A stretch of DNA of 64,000 bases from Ruminococcus sp. (GCA_017481395.1 JAFUPE010000073.1:1-64000); one strand, 5' to 3'. Counted from the stretch's first letter, positions 47,909 through 57,325 are shown. The notes: a model not told the origin generated them from the sequence alone. Made by a program: numbers and translations.

Positions 47909-50900
47909 TCCTGTACCTCCTTTACATCAAGTCCTAATTCCTTTAGAATTTCTTCGCGGTCAAGCTTATAAATAGCTTTTGTGTTTTCTTCGTTTCTGCC
48001 GATACATACCGCAGAGTACGGGCAGTACTGGCAAGCATCATAGGAATTAACAGCAGGTGCGGCATCAATATCACCGGACAAAAGCTCGGTTGCCATTTTA
48101 GCAATAAGCTTGTCAATGTGAGAAAATACTGCACCAAATTCTTCTAAAGTTGCAAGGTTATCGGCACCTTTAAGCCCCTTTGCACCCAATGAAACAGGTA
48201 TATACATGCCGTTAAGCTCTTTGTCCATGGAAGAAAGAACTGCTTCGTCATTTAAGAGAATACCGTTCATACGAAGCTTCTTGCTTCGTTCGGCTAAGAT
48301 TTCGTCACCTGTGGCATCTGCCGCCATTTCTAAGGTAGGAACAAAAGCAGGCATATAAAGCACGCCGGCAGGCACTACTTCCCTGCCGTAACGCTCCTGT
48401 CCTTTGTTTTTGATTACAGAAAGATACAGAAGCATCTGCAAGTTAAGACCGTAAATTACGTCAGAGAGGTTAAAAACCTTTGTGCCGGTTTTATAATCTA
48501 CAATTCGGATATAAGCTTTGCCGTCGAGGTTTAAAATATCAGCTCGGTCTACCTTGCCTGTAACGGTAACGGAAAGTCCGTCAGAAAGCTCTAAACGATA
48601 AGCAGAGATGTCCTTGCCTATGTCAAGTTCGAAATCCACAGGAGTAAACTCGCTTTGAGCAAGCTCGGCAATAAGGTGCTTTACCAGTGTATGGGAGGCT
48701 TCCTTGACACCGTCGAAAAGGTAATTGAATCGTGCAGATTTTGTGCTAAGTCCGCCAAAGTGCAGCTTTGCATACTCCTCGGAAATGTCACTTATAATCG
48801 CAGAGATTCTTTCATCATCAAGACTTAACAGCTCGGACTTTGAGAAAGTGCAGAAAAACTTTTCCATAATATAATGGACAAAGGAGCCGTACTCCAGTGC
48901 ATCTATGGATGCCTTTCTACGCTCGTTTGCTTTTAATCCGTACTGACAAAAATATGAAAACCGGCAAAGATGATACTTTTCAATTTTTGAAGCTGAAAGA
49001 TGTAAGTCCTTGCCAAAAAGTTTTTCGGCAATTTTGCTGTCCTTGATATTAAATTTTGCGTTACTGTTAATAACGTTTTCCAGTCCTGCGAGCCTGTCTT
49101 TGTACTGAGGCAATTTACTGTAATAGCTTCTTAGGCTTTGAGTAATAATATCTTTGCTTCTTGCTCTTTGTGCAAAGAAATCATACGAGGGTTTAGCCGC
49201 CCACAAAAAATCGGCCGTATTCTCGGTAAGCCTTAAACGCAAATTACAATTTGGAGTTATAGTGCTAAGTTCGCTGACAATTACTGAAGGAGATTTGATT
49301 TCGCCGTTAAGCTCTGAACTTGGAAACGACACAAAAAGCTTATGAGACGCGCTTGTAAGTGCATAATAGCAATAGTAAAGCTCTCGATTTGCATTTTCTT
49401 CTTCATCAGCATTCTCGATGATATTAAGCCGCGAAAGTTCGCTTCTTTCGGAAGATGTAAAAAGCCCATTGTCGCCGTTGGTTTTAGGAAATTCTCCGTC
49501 AACAGCGCCTATGACGAAAACACACTTTCTTCCGCCTAAACGCATTCGCTCGATATCACCTACAGTTACCTGGTCTAAAGCTTTGGGAATAAATGAAATA
49601 TCGGTTAAGCTTAGCTGTAGCATAAACAAATCGTAAAAACGTTTAAGAGTAAGCTTTCGCTGACCGATGACCTCAGCGGTTCTGTTAAGGGTATCTACAA
49701 AAATTTCCCAAAGGCGTATCTGCTCGGAAGAATAGGAAACCTCATCCCAAGCCTCTAATTTGTCAGCAAGCTCCAGAAGCTTTTTGTCGGTACCTAAGGT
49801 AATAAGAAGGTTATAAAGACCTTTGCAAATGTCCTGTGCAGGCCTACCGCTGTAATCCTCTTTGAAGCTGATAAGATTAAGTATTATCAGCTTACGCACA
49901 GCTTCGGCTCTCTTAAGATTCTCTAAATCATCAAAGGTGAATTCGTCTGCAAAGCCTCGGGGATTAGCGGTAAAATCCTTTGCGAGGGAGCTGTGGTTTA
50001 ACTGCCAAGTATAAATATAATTTTCGAATAAAGAAATATCTTTATCATCTGCTGAGGTTAGTCCTGTTTTAAGGAGGTTAAGTACGTCGTTCTTGTCAAA
50101 GCCGCCCCAAATCGCATCAAAACACGCTGAAATAAGCTTTACCAAAGGCTTTGACGTTATATCATGAGGCTTGTCGGCAAAATATGAAATTTCGTATTTG
50201 TCGAAAATAGTTGAGATTATACTTGAATAAGCTTTTAAATCTCTGCCCACAACGGCAATTTCGCTAAAACGGTATCCAAAATCAATAATCAGCCTGCGGA
50301 TTTCTCTTGCCACAAAGTCGATTTCGTCATATCTGTCGTTGGCTCTGTAAAGTGTGATGCTCTCGGCTTTTTCACCGAAATCGTATTTGTCGGGCATAAA
50401 TACATTTTGCTCAAGATGTGAAAGTTCGGCTTTCTCGTAAAAGCCCGAGTAATTACAAAGTACAGGCTGTGCAACCTTTAATCCTTCGCTTTCTGCCATT
50501 CGCTTAAGCTTAACGGCAGTTTCGTGAGATGTGGAAAAGATACCATCGGCAGATGCTCCGTCATAAGAAAGGGTAACGTACATTTCACTGCACTGCATCA
50601 TAAGTGCGGAAATCGCCTCTGCTTCGGGAGCTATAAAATATAGATAAGAATCGATAAAAATATAATAGTCTTTGAAAACTTGTCTTTTTCTTAAAATATC
50701 AGCAACAACGCTTAGCTCTGCGTCAGGATCTTCGAAAGACTCTGTAAGCAAAGCATCCATTGCTTCGCCTGCAAGGTAAATATCACTTAGCTTGGAGCTT
50801 GTAACCGAGTCCCCATCCATTGTAGCAGAAAGCACGCTTTCTCTTGTATTACCCGAAAGGGTAAGCTCTTTGCGAGCAGAAAGCATTAATTTTGCAAGCT

Positions 50901-51243
50901 CTGGATTTAATGCCTTGTCACCATATAAGTTAAGGCTGTCTTTGACCTCTTCCAAGGCAATACTCATTAAAAGTGCTTTGGTACATTCGTCGGCCGGGGT
51001 TTTGCGAACTTCGCCTACTACCTCGAAAACATAATCGCACATTCTGGAAAAACCTAATACAAGAACATTTCGAGAAAGTTTGGGACCTAAAAGAGTGAGA
51101 AAGGCTTTTTCGGTTTCGAAGGTTACCTGGTCAGGTACGATTACAAGAATTCTATTTTCGCCGCTTTTGGCAAGACGGCAGACCTTCTCGTCTATATAAG
51201 TAGTTTTTCCGCTTTTGCTTCTGCCAAAGATTAAATTTAACAA
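47905..51243 (-). CDS. addB: ATP-dependent helicase/deoxyribonuclease subunit AddB
   Basis: 1112 residues. N-terminal Walker A FGRSKSGKTTYIDEKV, inactive-helicase core, and a C-terminal nuclease with RIVDYKTGTKVFNL. The Fe-S cluster cysteines that staple the nuclease are visible: CRFSYFC at about 780 and CQYCPYSAVC near the end. Starts at TTG (51243) with GGGGAG about 7 nt upstream; no better start is near and residues MLNLIFGR fit the family. First of the addB-addA-esterase run, following spoIIR. Confidence 0.95.
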   Translation of the reverse strand: MLNLIFGRSKSGKTTYIDEKVCRLAKSGENRILVIVPDQVTFETEKAFLTLLGPKLSRNVLVLGFSRMCDYVFEVVGEVRKTPADECTKALLMSIALEEVKDSLNLYGDKALNPELAKLMLSARKELTLSGNTRESVLSATMDGDSVTSSKLSDIYLAGEAMDALLTESFEDPDAELSVVADILRKRQVFKDYYIFIDSYLYFIAPEAEAISALMMQCSEMYVTLSYDGASADGIFSTSHETAVKLKRMAESEGLKVAQPVLCNYSGFYEKAELSHLEQNVFMPDKYDFGEKAESITLYRANDRYDEIDFVAREIRRLIIDFGYRFSEIAVVGRDLKAYSSIISTIFDKYEISYFADKPHDITSKPLVKLISACFDAIWGGFDKNDVLNLLKTGLTSADDKDISLFENYIYTWQLNHSSLAKDFTANPRGFADEFTFDDLENLKRAEAVRKLIILNLISFKEDYSGRPAQDICKGLYNLLITLGTDKKLLELADKLEAWDEVSYSSEQIRLWEIFVDTLNRTAEVIGQRKLTLKRFYDLFMLQLSLTDISFIPKALDQVTVGDIERMRLGGRKCVFVIGAVDGEFPKTNGDNGLFTSSERSELSRLNIIENADEEENANRELYYCYYALTSASHKLFVSFPSSELNGEIKSPSVIVSELSTITPNCNLRLRLTENTADFLWAAKPSYDFFAQRARSKDIITQSLRSYYSKLPQYKDRLAGLENVINSNAKFNIKDSKIAEKLFGKDLHLSASKIEKYHLCRFSYFCQYGLKANERRKASIDALEYGSFVHYIMEKFFCTFSKSELLSLDDERISAIISDISEEYAKLHFGGLSTKSARFNYLFDGVKEASHTLVKHLIAELAQSEFTPVDFELDIGKDISAYRLELSDGLSVTVTGKVDRADILNLDGKAYIRIVDYKTGTKVFNLSDVIYGLNLQMLLYLSVIKNKGQERYGREVVPAGVLYMPAFVPTLEMAADATGDEILAERSKKLRMNGILLNDEAVLSSMDKELNGMYIPVSLGAKGLKGADNLATLEEFGAVFSHIDKLIAKMATELLSGDIDAAPAVNSYDACQYCPYSAVCIGRNEENTKAIYKLDREEILKELGLDVKEVQE

Positions 51244-51267
51244 TTAGCTCTCCCCTTTCGCAGCAAC

Positions 51268-51312
51268 AAATCAGTTATCGAAGGCAAAACGCCTTATGTG
51301 ACTAACCGATTT
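51268..51312 (-). terminator. Imperfect hairpin between spoIIR and addB
   Basis: Minus strand: outer 10-bp stem with one G-U (aaatcggtta / taactgattt), internal loop, inner 5-bp stem aaggc / gcctt. No T run follows, and the outer arm includes the spoIIR stop codon. Probably a weak terminator or processing hairpin. Confidence 0.45.
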
Positions 51313-51907
51313 AGCTAAGTAAATTGCAAAAATAATCAAAATATTCTAATATTTTAAACTTAAATTCATATTTAGATGTGTCGCTTATAACCTCGTACTG
51401 CTCGTTAGTAAGCTCATCTTCAAGACTATTGGTATCAGCAGAGGTATATAGACAAAGCGAGGGGTACATAACACACCACCAGTTTTTGCCATTGCCGCTT
51501 CCTATGGTAACCTTTAAAGCGGTATAGGTACCGCTGGGCATTGTAATATCGCCGTAATAACGGGTATTAAAATCGGTTTCGCAAATTTCGGCACTTACGC
51601 TTTTCGTGCAACCATTTGCTTTTAATGTATTTTCAGCGGTAGAGATTATGTCGCCAATATGCTTGTTAGTAATCTCAACGGCCTCACTTTTAGAGCTTAC
51701 ACCCGAATAAAGCCCATCGGTATAATCCAGTATAGAGTCCCGCACCAAAAGCTTAAGCCTTTGGTCGGCATCACTGTCGGAATCTGCAAGAATGTGAATT
51801 CTAAGCACCTCGTCGCTTATATCCCGACACCTTTGCTCGAAAGGTAAAAATGAGAAAATTGACGTAATAATAAGGGCGACTGCCATTGCTTTAAGTAGCT
51901 TTTTCAT
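51311..51907 (-). CDS. spoIIR: Stage II sporulation protein R
   Basis: 198 residues: signal-like hydrophobic N-terminus (LLKAMAVALIITSIFSFLPF), then the SpoIIR core RIHILADSDSDADQRLKLLVRD and TYTALKVTIGSGNGKNWWCVMYPSLC. In Bacillus it is made in the forespore under SigF and secreted into the intermembrane space, where it triggers SpoIIGA. The only candidate ribosome-binding site (AGGCAGG, 9 nt before the ATG) lies in the 3' arm of the terminator that ends ispE, so read-through transcripts may translate it poorly. Confidence 0.95.
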   Translation of the reverse strand: MKKLLKAMAVALIITSIFSFLPFEQRCRDISDEVLRIHILADSDSDADQRLKLLVRDSILDYTDGLYSGVSSKSEAVEITNKHIGDIISTAENTLKANGCTKSVSAEICETDFNTRYYGDITMPSGTYTALKVTIGSGNGKNWWCVMYPSLCLYTSADTNSLEDELTNEQYEVISDTSKYEFKFKILEYFDYFCNLLS

Positions 51908-51911
51908 TTTT

Positions 51912-51957
51912 AAAAACCTGCCTCAATCAGTATTTGTCCTGATTATAGGCAGGTTTT
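51912..51957 (-). terminator. Terminator of ispE transcript, overlapping the spoIIR ribosome-binding site
   Basis: Minus strand: outer 11-bp stem (aaaacctgcct / aggcaggtttt), small bulge, inner 6-bp stem (aatcag / ctgatt orientation reversed), 8-nt loop and five T. The 3' arm supplies the purine-rich sequence before spoIIR. Confidence 0.85.
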
Positions 51958-51968
51958 GGTAAATTTAT

Positions 51969-52838
51969 TCAGCAAATAGCCGCACCTACAGAGGTTGGCA
52001 CGGTAAGGTAGACATCAGTATAGGTCTCTTTCAGTTTGTCTACGCACTTTAAGGCTTTACGTTCACTACGGAAAATTCCGAACACAGCAGAGCCGGAGCC
52101 ACTCATGGCGGCTCCTAAAGCCTTGGATTTGTACATAATAGCTTTAACCTCATTAATATCGGTTAATTCCAATACCTCTTCAAAATCGTTATGAAGAGTA
52201 GAACAGATACCGGACAAATCGCCGCTGTATAGCATCTGCTTGCAGTAGTCGGTGTATTTAATCTTCATACCCTTGCGATTATCCGCTAAGGCGTAGGCTT
52301 CTTTGGTAGAAACCGACACCTGAGGCTTTACAATTACTATAAAGCACTTGGGCATAGAACGAACCTTATAAAGAGATGTGCCTGTACCAAGTGCAAGCTT
52401 TGTACCGCCAACGATGCAGAAAGGAATATCGGCACCTACCCTGCCGCCGATTTCACAAAGCTCCTTGTCAGAAAGGTGTGCATCAAAGGCAACATTTAAA
52501 AGTCTGAGGGTAGCCGCACCGTCGGCACTACCTCCTGCAAGACCTGCCTCGCAGGGAATTACCTTATCGATATGAACTTTGACACCTGTGTTTTTAATAC
52601 CTGTGGCTTTGAAGAAAGCATTTGCAGCCTTATAAACAATATTAGACTCATTACATGGGATTTTAGGGTCAGAGCATGTTATGGTAATATCCTCGGTATC
52701 GGTTAAAGTAAGCTCAACAGTATCAGCAAGAGACACCGACTGCATAAGCATGGCAACATCGTGGTAGCCATCAGGTCTTTTGCCTAAAATGTCTAAGGTT
52801 AAATTAATTTTTGCAGGTGCTGTAGCTTTAAAGGTCAT
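51969..52838 (-). CDS. ispE: 4-diphosphocytidyl-2-C-methyl-D-erythritol kinase
   Basis: 289 residues, GHMP kinase. APAKINLTLDILGKRPDGYHDV opens the protein; the ATP loop PCEAGLAGGSADGAATL (about 90-106) and C-terminal AAMSGSGSAVFGIF are intact. Fourth step of the MEP isoprenoid pathway. The ribosome-binding site GAGGAG is inside the final codons of the aminotransferase gene, and the ATG follows its stop by one base, so translation is coupled. Confidence 0.95.
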   Translation of the reverse strand: MTFKATAPAKINLTLDILGKRPDGYHDVAMLMQSVSLADTVELTLTDTEDITITCSDPKIPCNESNIVYKAANAFFKATGIKNTGVKVHIDKVIPCEAGLAGGSADGAATLRLLNVAFDAHLSDKELCEIGGRVGADIPFCIVGGTKLALGTGTSLYKVRSMPKCFIVIVKPQVSVSTKEAYALADNRKGMKIKYTDYCKQMLYSGDLSGICSTLHNDFEEVLELTDINEVKAIMYKSKALGAAMSGSGSAVFGIFRSERKALKCVDKLKETYTDVYLTVPTSVGAAIC

Positions 52839-52839
52839 A

Positions 52840-54003
52840 TTAAAGCTCCTCTATAAATTCTTTGATTCTCTTAAGTGCTTCCTTAAGATGATTAATCGAG
52901 TAAGAATACGAGACACGCACGTAACCTTCGCCGCAATCACCAAAAGCATCGCCGGGAACAACCGCAACACCCTTTGAATTCAAAAGTCGGGTGCAAAATT
53001 CCTCTGAGGAAAGGCCTGTGGATTTAATACATGGGAAACAGTAAAAAGCACCCTTTGGCTCGAAACAGGTAAGCCCCATTTCATTGAATTTGCCTACCAC
53101 AAGCCTGCGACGCATTTCGTAGTCACTACGCATTTCTTCAATGTCGCTGTCACCATTTTTCAAGGCTTCTATAGCTGCCCATTGGGCAGTTGTGGGAGCA
53201 GACATAATGCAATACTGGTGAAGCTTTGTCATCTGCTCTAATACAGGTGCAGGGCCAGCAGCGTACCCGAGACGCCAGCCTGTCATGGCATAAGCCTTAG
53301 AAAAGCCGTTAATAACCACAGTACGCTCTGCCATTCCCTCAAGGGAAGCTATGGAAATGTGAGACTTACCATAAGTAAGCTCGCTGTAAATTTCATCAGA
53401 AATTACAAAAAGGTTATGCTTTTTTACAACCTCAGCAACAGCCTGTAAATCCTCTTTCTCCATAATAGCACCTGTGGGGTTATTTGGATAGGAAAGAATA
53501 AGAACTTTAGATTTAGAGGTAATTGAGGCTTCAAGTTCTTCGGGTTTAAGTCTGAAGCTGTTTTCTGCCTTGGTGTTAATCACAACAGCCTTTGCACCTG
53601 TCATAGCTGTAAGAGGCTCGTAACAAACGAAAGAAGGCTGGTGAATAAGAATCTCATCCTCAGGATTTGCAAGACAACGGATTGCAACGTCAAGTGCCTC
53701 ACTACCGCCGACTGTTACCAAAATTTCGGTGTCGGGGTTATATGTAAGGTTATATTTTCTTGATAAAAAAGCCGCAATTTCGTTTCGAAGTGTTTTGTAG
53801 CCGCGGTTAGGCGTGTACCATGTTTTGCCTGATTTTAAGGACTCTATACCTGCCTGACGAACATGCCATGGAGTTCTGAAATCCGGCTCGCCTACAGACA
53901 GAGAAATAACGTCCTCCATCTCGTTGACAATATCAAAAAACTTCCTTATTCCCGAAGGCTTTACAGAAGAAATTGTATTGTTCAGAAACTTTGTGTAATC
54001 CAT
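52840..54003 (-). CDS. Class I/II pyridoxal-phosphate aminotransferase (aspartate/aromatic type)
   Basis: About 387 residues. DVISLSVGEPDFRTPWHVR near the N-terminus, the PLP region with SYPNNPTGAIM and ISDEIYSELTYG, the Schiff-base lysine in INGFSKAYAMTGWRLGYAAGP, and the substrate Arg segment EGYVRVSYSYS. It resembles MalY/PatA- and AspC-like enzymes; the exact amino acid is not decided. The ATG at 54003 overlaps the Lrp stop (TGATG) and matches family N-termini (MDYTKFLN); a start at 54018 sits too close to its ribosome-binding site. Pairing with an Lrp gene suggests amino-acid-responsive control. Confidence 0.85.
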   Translation of the reverse strand: MDYTKFLNNTISSVKPSGIRKFFDIVNEMEDVISLSVGEPDFRTPWHVRQAGIESLKSGKTWYTPNRGYKTLRNEIAAFLSRKYNLTYNPDTEILVTVGGSEALDVAIRCLANPEDEILIHQPSFVCYEPLTAMTGAKAVVINTKAENSFRLKPEELEASITSKSKVLILSYPNNPTGAIMEKEDLQAVAEVVKKHNLFVISDEIYSELTYGKSHISIASLEGMAERTVVINGFSKAYAMTGWRLGYAAGPAPVLEQMTKLHQYCIMSAPTTAQWAAIEALKNGDSDIEEMRSDYEMRRRLVVGKFNEMGLTCFEPKGAFYCFPCIKSTGLSSEEFCTRLLNSKGVAVVPGDAFGDCGEGYVRVSYSYSINHLKEALKRIKEFIEEL

Positions 54004-54482
54004 CAATAATTCATACACCTTTCGTCGCTGTTGTCCTCGTCCTCTAAAACAACGCCGTCATCCTTGTAGCGTTTAAGAATGAAATGGGTTGCTGTGGATA
54101 AAATTCCGTCCAGAGCTGAAAGCTTACGTGAAACGAAAGCTGAAACCTCCTGAATTGTTTCGCCTTTAACAATAATAGAAAGGTCGTAGGCGCCCGCCAT
54201 AAGGTAAACAGACTCAACCTCGTCAAAAGCCATAATTCGTTTTGCTATTTCGTCAAAGCCGCTTTTTTTCTGAGGAGTTACTTTAAGCTCGATATAAGCT
54301 GTAACGCCAGCGTCCTGCACCTTTTCATAGTTAACAAGGGCACGATATCCTTTAATAATACCATCGTCCTCGTACTTTTTTATACGGGCACGCACATAAT
54401 CCTCGGGTTCGCCAAGCATAAGAGAAAGCTCAGAAACAGAGTATTCGCTGTTGCGTGATAAAAGCTTAATAAGTTTATCCAT
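54003..54482 (-). CDS. Lrp/AsnC-family transcriptional regulator
   Basis: About 159 residues: winged helix (MDKLIKLLSRNSEYSVSELSLMLG... ARIKKYEDDGIIKGYRALVNYEK) and an AsnC effector domain (VESVYLMAGAYDLSIIVKGE). GGAGG 7 nt before ATG 54482 sets the start. Overlaps the aminotransferase gene by one base, so it probably senses an amino acid and controls that gene and itself. A 15-residue acidic tail follows the effector domain. Confidence 0.92.
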   Translation of the reverse strand: MDKLIKLLSRNSEYSVSELSLMLGEPEDYVRARIKKYEDDGIIKGYRALVNYEKVQDAGVTAYIELKVTPQKKSGFDEIAKRIMAFDEVESVYLMAGAYDLSIIVKGETIQEVSAFVSRKLSALDGILSTATHFILKRYKDDGVVLEDEDNSDERCMNY

Positions 54483-54505
54483 AGTATTGCCTCCAATAAA
54501 AATCA

Positions 54506-54994
54506 TTATGCTCTGCAAACGTATGCAGAGTCTGAAAAGCTGATAAGGTCGGCACAAATCGAAATTGCCAGCAAGCTGAAAACCTGTGCCTCGTCTATTA
54601 CCTCCAGAACGTATCTGCCGCTTTTGCCTGCTTCAGGCTTGTGAAAAGCAAGTGCTTTGGCAGAAACGTCCGTAATTTCGAAGCTTCTTGTAATAAGATT
54701 ACCTCTAAAAAACAGTTTTGTTCCAAGAATTTTTAAGCAAAGCTCGTCAGGCTTAAGCCTGACGGTCAGTGCAAAGGCACCTTCCGGGGTAATTATATTA
54801 TAGCCTATGGTGCTGCCGATTTCAGGTGTAGCGGAAATTTTAAGCACACACTTACCCTCAGGAGTAAAGGCTTTTATTTTCTTTACCGCAGTATTATCTT
54901 TGCCGTTAATACTGTAAAGTAAATTTTCGTTTTCGTCGTACACAACAATACGAGAATACACGTCGCTTGTGTCACGTGAAATAAGAAGCTTCAT
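54506..54994 (-). CDS. Conserved-looking hypothetical protein, possibly LURP-one-like
   Basis: 162 residues, no signal peptide. Alternating beta strands such as SRIVVYDENENLLYSING and GSTIGYNIITPEGAFALTV, with a C-terminal hydrophobic helix (VFSLLAISICADLISF), recall the tubby/LURP-one (scramblase-like) fold; this is a weak resemblance. Located between the O-antigen ligase-like gene (15 nt) and the Lrp gene (23 nt), same strand. The last segment overlaps upstream frames of the Lrp open frame but not its chosen start. Function unknown. Confidence 0.65.
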   Translation of the reverse strand: MKLLISRDTSDVYSRIVVYDENENLLYSINGKDNTAVKKIKAFTPEGKCVLKISATPEIGSTIGYNIITPEGAFALTVRLKPDELCLKILGTKLFFRGNLITRSFEITDVSAKALAFHKPEAGKSGRYVLEVIDEAQVFSLLAISICADLISFSDSAYVCRA

Positions 54995-55009
54995 TCAATC
55001 ACCGTTATC

Positions 55010-56437
55010 TCAGAATATTTTCTTAGGAATCTTGCGGTCAAAGATTTCCACCGTTCCTCTGATATTATATCCCAAATCTGTGGCATAACACGACATATAG
55101 CCGAGAATTGCCCAGAAGCTTGTTACGATAAATGAAAAATCAAAAAGAATTGTGCGTTCAATAAACGCATAAACCAGATACGCCGCAAAAAAAGCAATCA
55201 GACAAGGGTATACCGAGTAGGTCATAATGCGGCGTTGAACAAACCACACAGGCATGGTCATTTTGAAAAATCGGTACATAAAAACGCCAAAAAGGCCAAA
55301 GCCCAAAACGCCCGAAACAACTAAAATTCCTATGTAGCCGTTGTGCATATCGGCAATAAATACATTAGTAAGATAGTCATCCTCGAAATAGCTTCGCTGA
55401 CCGATTGCTTCAACAATATGATTGTATAGGTCACCCTTGCCTGCACCGAAAATCGGGTTAGTAATAAGTGCCTTAAAACCTGCATACCATAAATCAATTC
55501 GGCTGCTGAGTCCTGTATCGGTAACAATGTTAAAGAAAGAACCTTTTGTAAGAGCATTTATATCCGACTTTGAAAGTTCACCCTCGGAACTTGAAAGTAC
55601 CGCAACAACGATTTTAAAAGCGGCTCTTAACGCCATAAGCAAACAGACAAGTAAAAAGCCTACAACAACAAGTGCTACTATTCGGGTAAGAATCTTACGT
55701 GGAGTAAGCTTTTCAGACAAGGCAAGAAGCCTGAAAAGCACCATAAACGCAACGTATACGCCTAAAAGCAGGAGACTTCCGTTAGAATTAGAAAGTACAA
55801 GTGCTATTAAATTAAGAAGAATACAAGCAGTTATCCATATGCGGCTTATACGTTTCTGACGAGCTTGTGCAAGAAAGTCCGGCTTTGTCATAAAATGACA
55901 AAAGATTATTGCAAGTGCAGAAACATAACCCTGATAGTTGGGATTAAAAAATACACCTGTAAATGTTTTGCCGCTGAAGACTAAGTCAACACCGAAAAGA
56001 AGAAGTGTTAGTCCGATAAAGGCAGTTACCGTTGCCGCATAAATAAAAAATCGGCTGAAAAGATACATTTCCCAACGATACATAGTGCCACGATGAACAT
56101 GCATTCCATAAAAAAGAACAAAGCAAATAAAGCTATGTAATATAAGTATAAAATTGTAACCTACGGCTAAAAAATCACCACTTAGATTAAACAGAAAGGT
56201 AAAAGTAAAGGAAACCAAAAAAGCACCCAACCAAAAGCCGTAGTAAATTTTCAAGTATGCTTTGTTGACAACAAGCGACCTTACGGCAATTACTACACCC
56301 CACAAAGAGGTTATGCCGATAAGTACAATAGAGGGTGTGCTGAGGTAGCTTATCATATAAAGAAAGAATGAAGTTAAATAACACACTCTGAAAAGCGATT
56401 CATCAAACAAAGCAACTGTAAGTTTGTTTGCCTTCAT
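55010..56437 (-). CDS. O-antigen ligase / polysaccharide polymerase family membrane protein
   Basis: About 475 residues with 11-13 hydrophobic helices. The Wzy_C-type region contains GVFFNPNYQGYVSALAIIF and, in a large extracytoplasmic loop, GFKALITNPIFGAGKGDLYNHIVEAIG and DMHNGYIGILVVSGVLGFGLF, with the conserved Arg and His of the family. Such proteins polymerise or ligate lipid-linked glycans on the outer face of the membrane. ATG 56437 follows GAGG by 8 nt and starts 1 nt after the sugar transferase stop. Substrate unknown. Confidence 0.85.
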   Translation of the reverse strand: MKANKLTVALFDESLFRVCYLTSFFLYMISYLSTPSIVLIGITSLWGVVIAVRSLVVNKAYLKIYYGFWLGAFLVSFTFTFLFNLSGDFLAVGYNFILILHSFICFVLFYGMHVHRGTMYRWEMYLFSRFFIYAATVTAFIGLTLLLFGVDLVFSGKTFTGVFFNPNYQGYVSALAIIFCHFMTKPDFLAQARQKRISRIWITACILLNLIALVLSNSNGSLLLLGVYVAFMVLFRLLALSEKLTPRKILTRIVALVVVGFLLVCLLMALRAAFKIVVAVLSSSEGELSKSDINALTKGSFFNIVTDTGLSSRIDLWYAGFKALITNPIFGAGKGDLYNHIVEAIGQRSYFEDDYLTNVFIADMHNGYIGILVVSGVLGFGLFGVFMYRFFKMTMPVWFVQRRIMTYSVYPCLIAFFAAYLVYAFIERTILFDFSFIVTSFWAILGYMSCYATDLGYNIRGTVEIFDRKIPKKIF

Positions 56438-56438
56438 A

Positions 56439-57137
56439 TTATTCGCCTCGTGAGGAAAACACCTCTGCAACAGTTTTGAAAATTAGCTTTATATCACCCA
56501 TAAATGAAAACTTCTTGATGTATTCGAGGTTATATTTCATTTTTTCAGGAAGAATTGTTTTAATGTAAGCCATGTCAACATCCGAAGCATTGGCTAAAAG
56601 CTCAGCCTCGTCTTTGTACTTAATACTTGCAAGAGAGGTTACACCGGCAGGCAAAAGCAAGGTAGCAAGCATTTCGTCAGTATATTTATCGGTAAATTTA
56701 GGTACCTCGGGACGAGTGCCAACGATAGTCATTTTTCCTGAGAGCACGTGAAAAATCTGAGGTAGCTCGTCAAGTCTGAATTTTCGGATAAATTTACCGA
56801 TGTTGGTGATTCGTGAGTCTTCACCAACAGTCAGAAGCTCGCCCTTAGAGTCAGCGTCGGTACGCATACTTCTGAATTTGAAAATTTTAAAGCGTCTGCC
56901 AAAGGTGGTTACACGAACCTGCTTGTAAATAACAGGACCTTTTGACGTGCACTTGATTAACACAGCAATAACTGCCATCGGTAAAGAAAGCAAAATTATA
57001 AGAAAGACTGCAACTGTTACGTCAAAAATCCTTTTAACAATAAGTCCTGCTGTTTTTTCTTTAAGTATATCGTAATAAAGCTTAACCGCTTCGCACTGTA
57101 ACTCTTTGGGAAGCTTTTCGTAGTCGGGCATCTTCAT
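56439..57137 (-). CDS. Undecaprenyl-phosphate sugar phosphotransferase (bacterial sugar transferase family)
   Basis: 232 residues. One N-terminal membrane segment (IFDVTVAVFLIILLSLPMAVIAVLI), then the monotopic PGT motifs KIFKFRSMRTDAD, RKFRLDELPQIFHVLSGKMTIVGTRPE. These enzymes put the first sugar-phosphate on undecaprenyl phosphate for capsule or exopolysaccharide. GGAGGT is 6 nt before the ATG. With the downstream ligase/polymerase it forms a two-gene unit without the usual glycosyltransferases, so other parts must lie elsewhere. Confidence 0.92.
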   Translation of the reverse strand: MKMPDYEKLPKELQCEAVKLYYDILKEKTAGLIVKRIFDVTVAVFLIILLSLPMAVIAVLIKCTSKGPVIYKQVRVTTFGRRFKIFKFRSMRTDADSKGELLTVGEDSRITNIGKFIRKFRLDELPQIFHVLSGKMTIVGTRPEVPKFTDKYTDEMLATLLLPAGVTSLASIKYKDEAELLANASDVDMAYIKTILPEKMKYNLEYIKKFSFMGDIKLIFKTVAEVFSSRGE

Positions 57138-57178
57138 AACCTGACCTCCAAAACAAATTTGCAGATATATTCTATAGT

Positions 57179-57207
57179 ATTATACTACTAATACTTTATA
57201 TTTTCAA
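57179..57207 (-). promoter_or_regulatory. Promoter of sugar transferase operon
   Basis: Minus strand: TTGAAA, 17-bp spacer, TATAAT (perfect), about 42 nt before the start codon. Confidence 0.75.
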
Positions 57208-57266
57208 CTATTTAAAAGAAGAATAAATAATTAAGTAAAGTGTGACAAGTTTTTCCTTTCTTTTGC

Positions 57267-57295
57267 TTGACTAAAGTTACATATACGGGTAAAAT
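57267..57295 (+). promoter_or_regulatory. Promoter of DUF1292 gene
   Basis: TTGACT, 17-bp spacer, TAAAAT, about 30 nt before the start. It may also read the downstream 6S-like RNA and gpsA. Confidence 0.75.
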
Positions 57296-57325
57296 TATAG
57301 AAGACTAATTTAGGAGCGAATCACA

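Noticed and set aside
51917..51950. Sigma-F promoter for spoIIR
   Set aside because: ggacaaata matches the -10 only partly and no -35 match 15-16 bp upstream.
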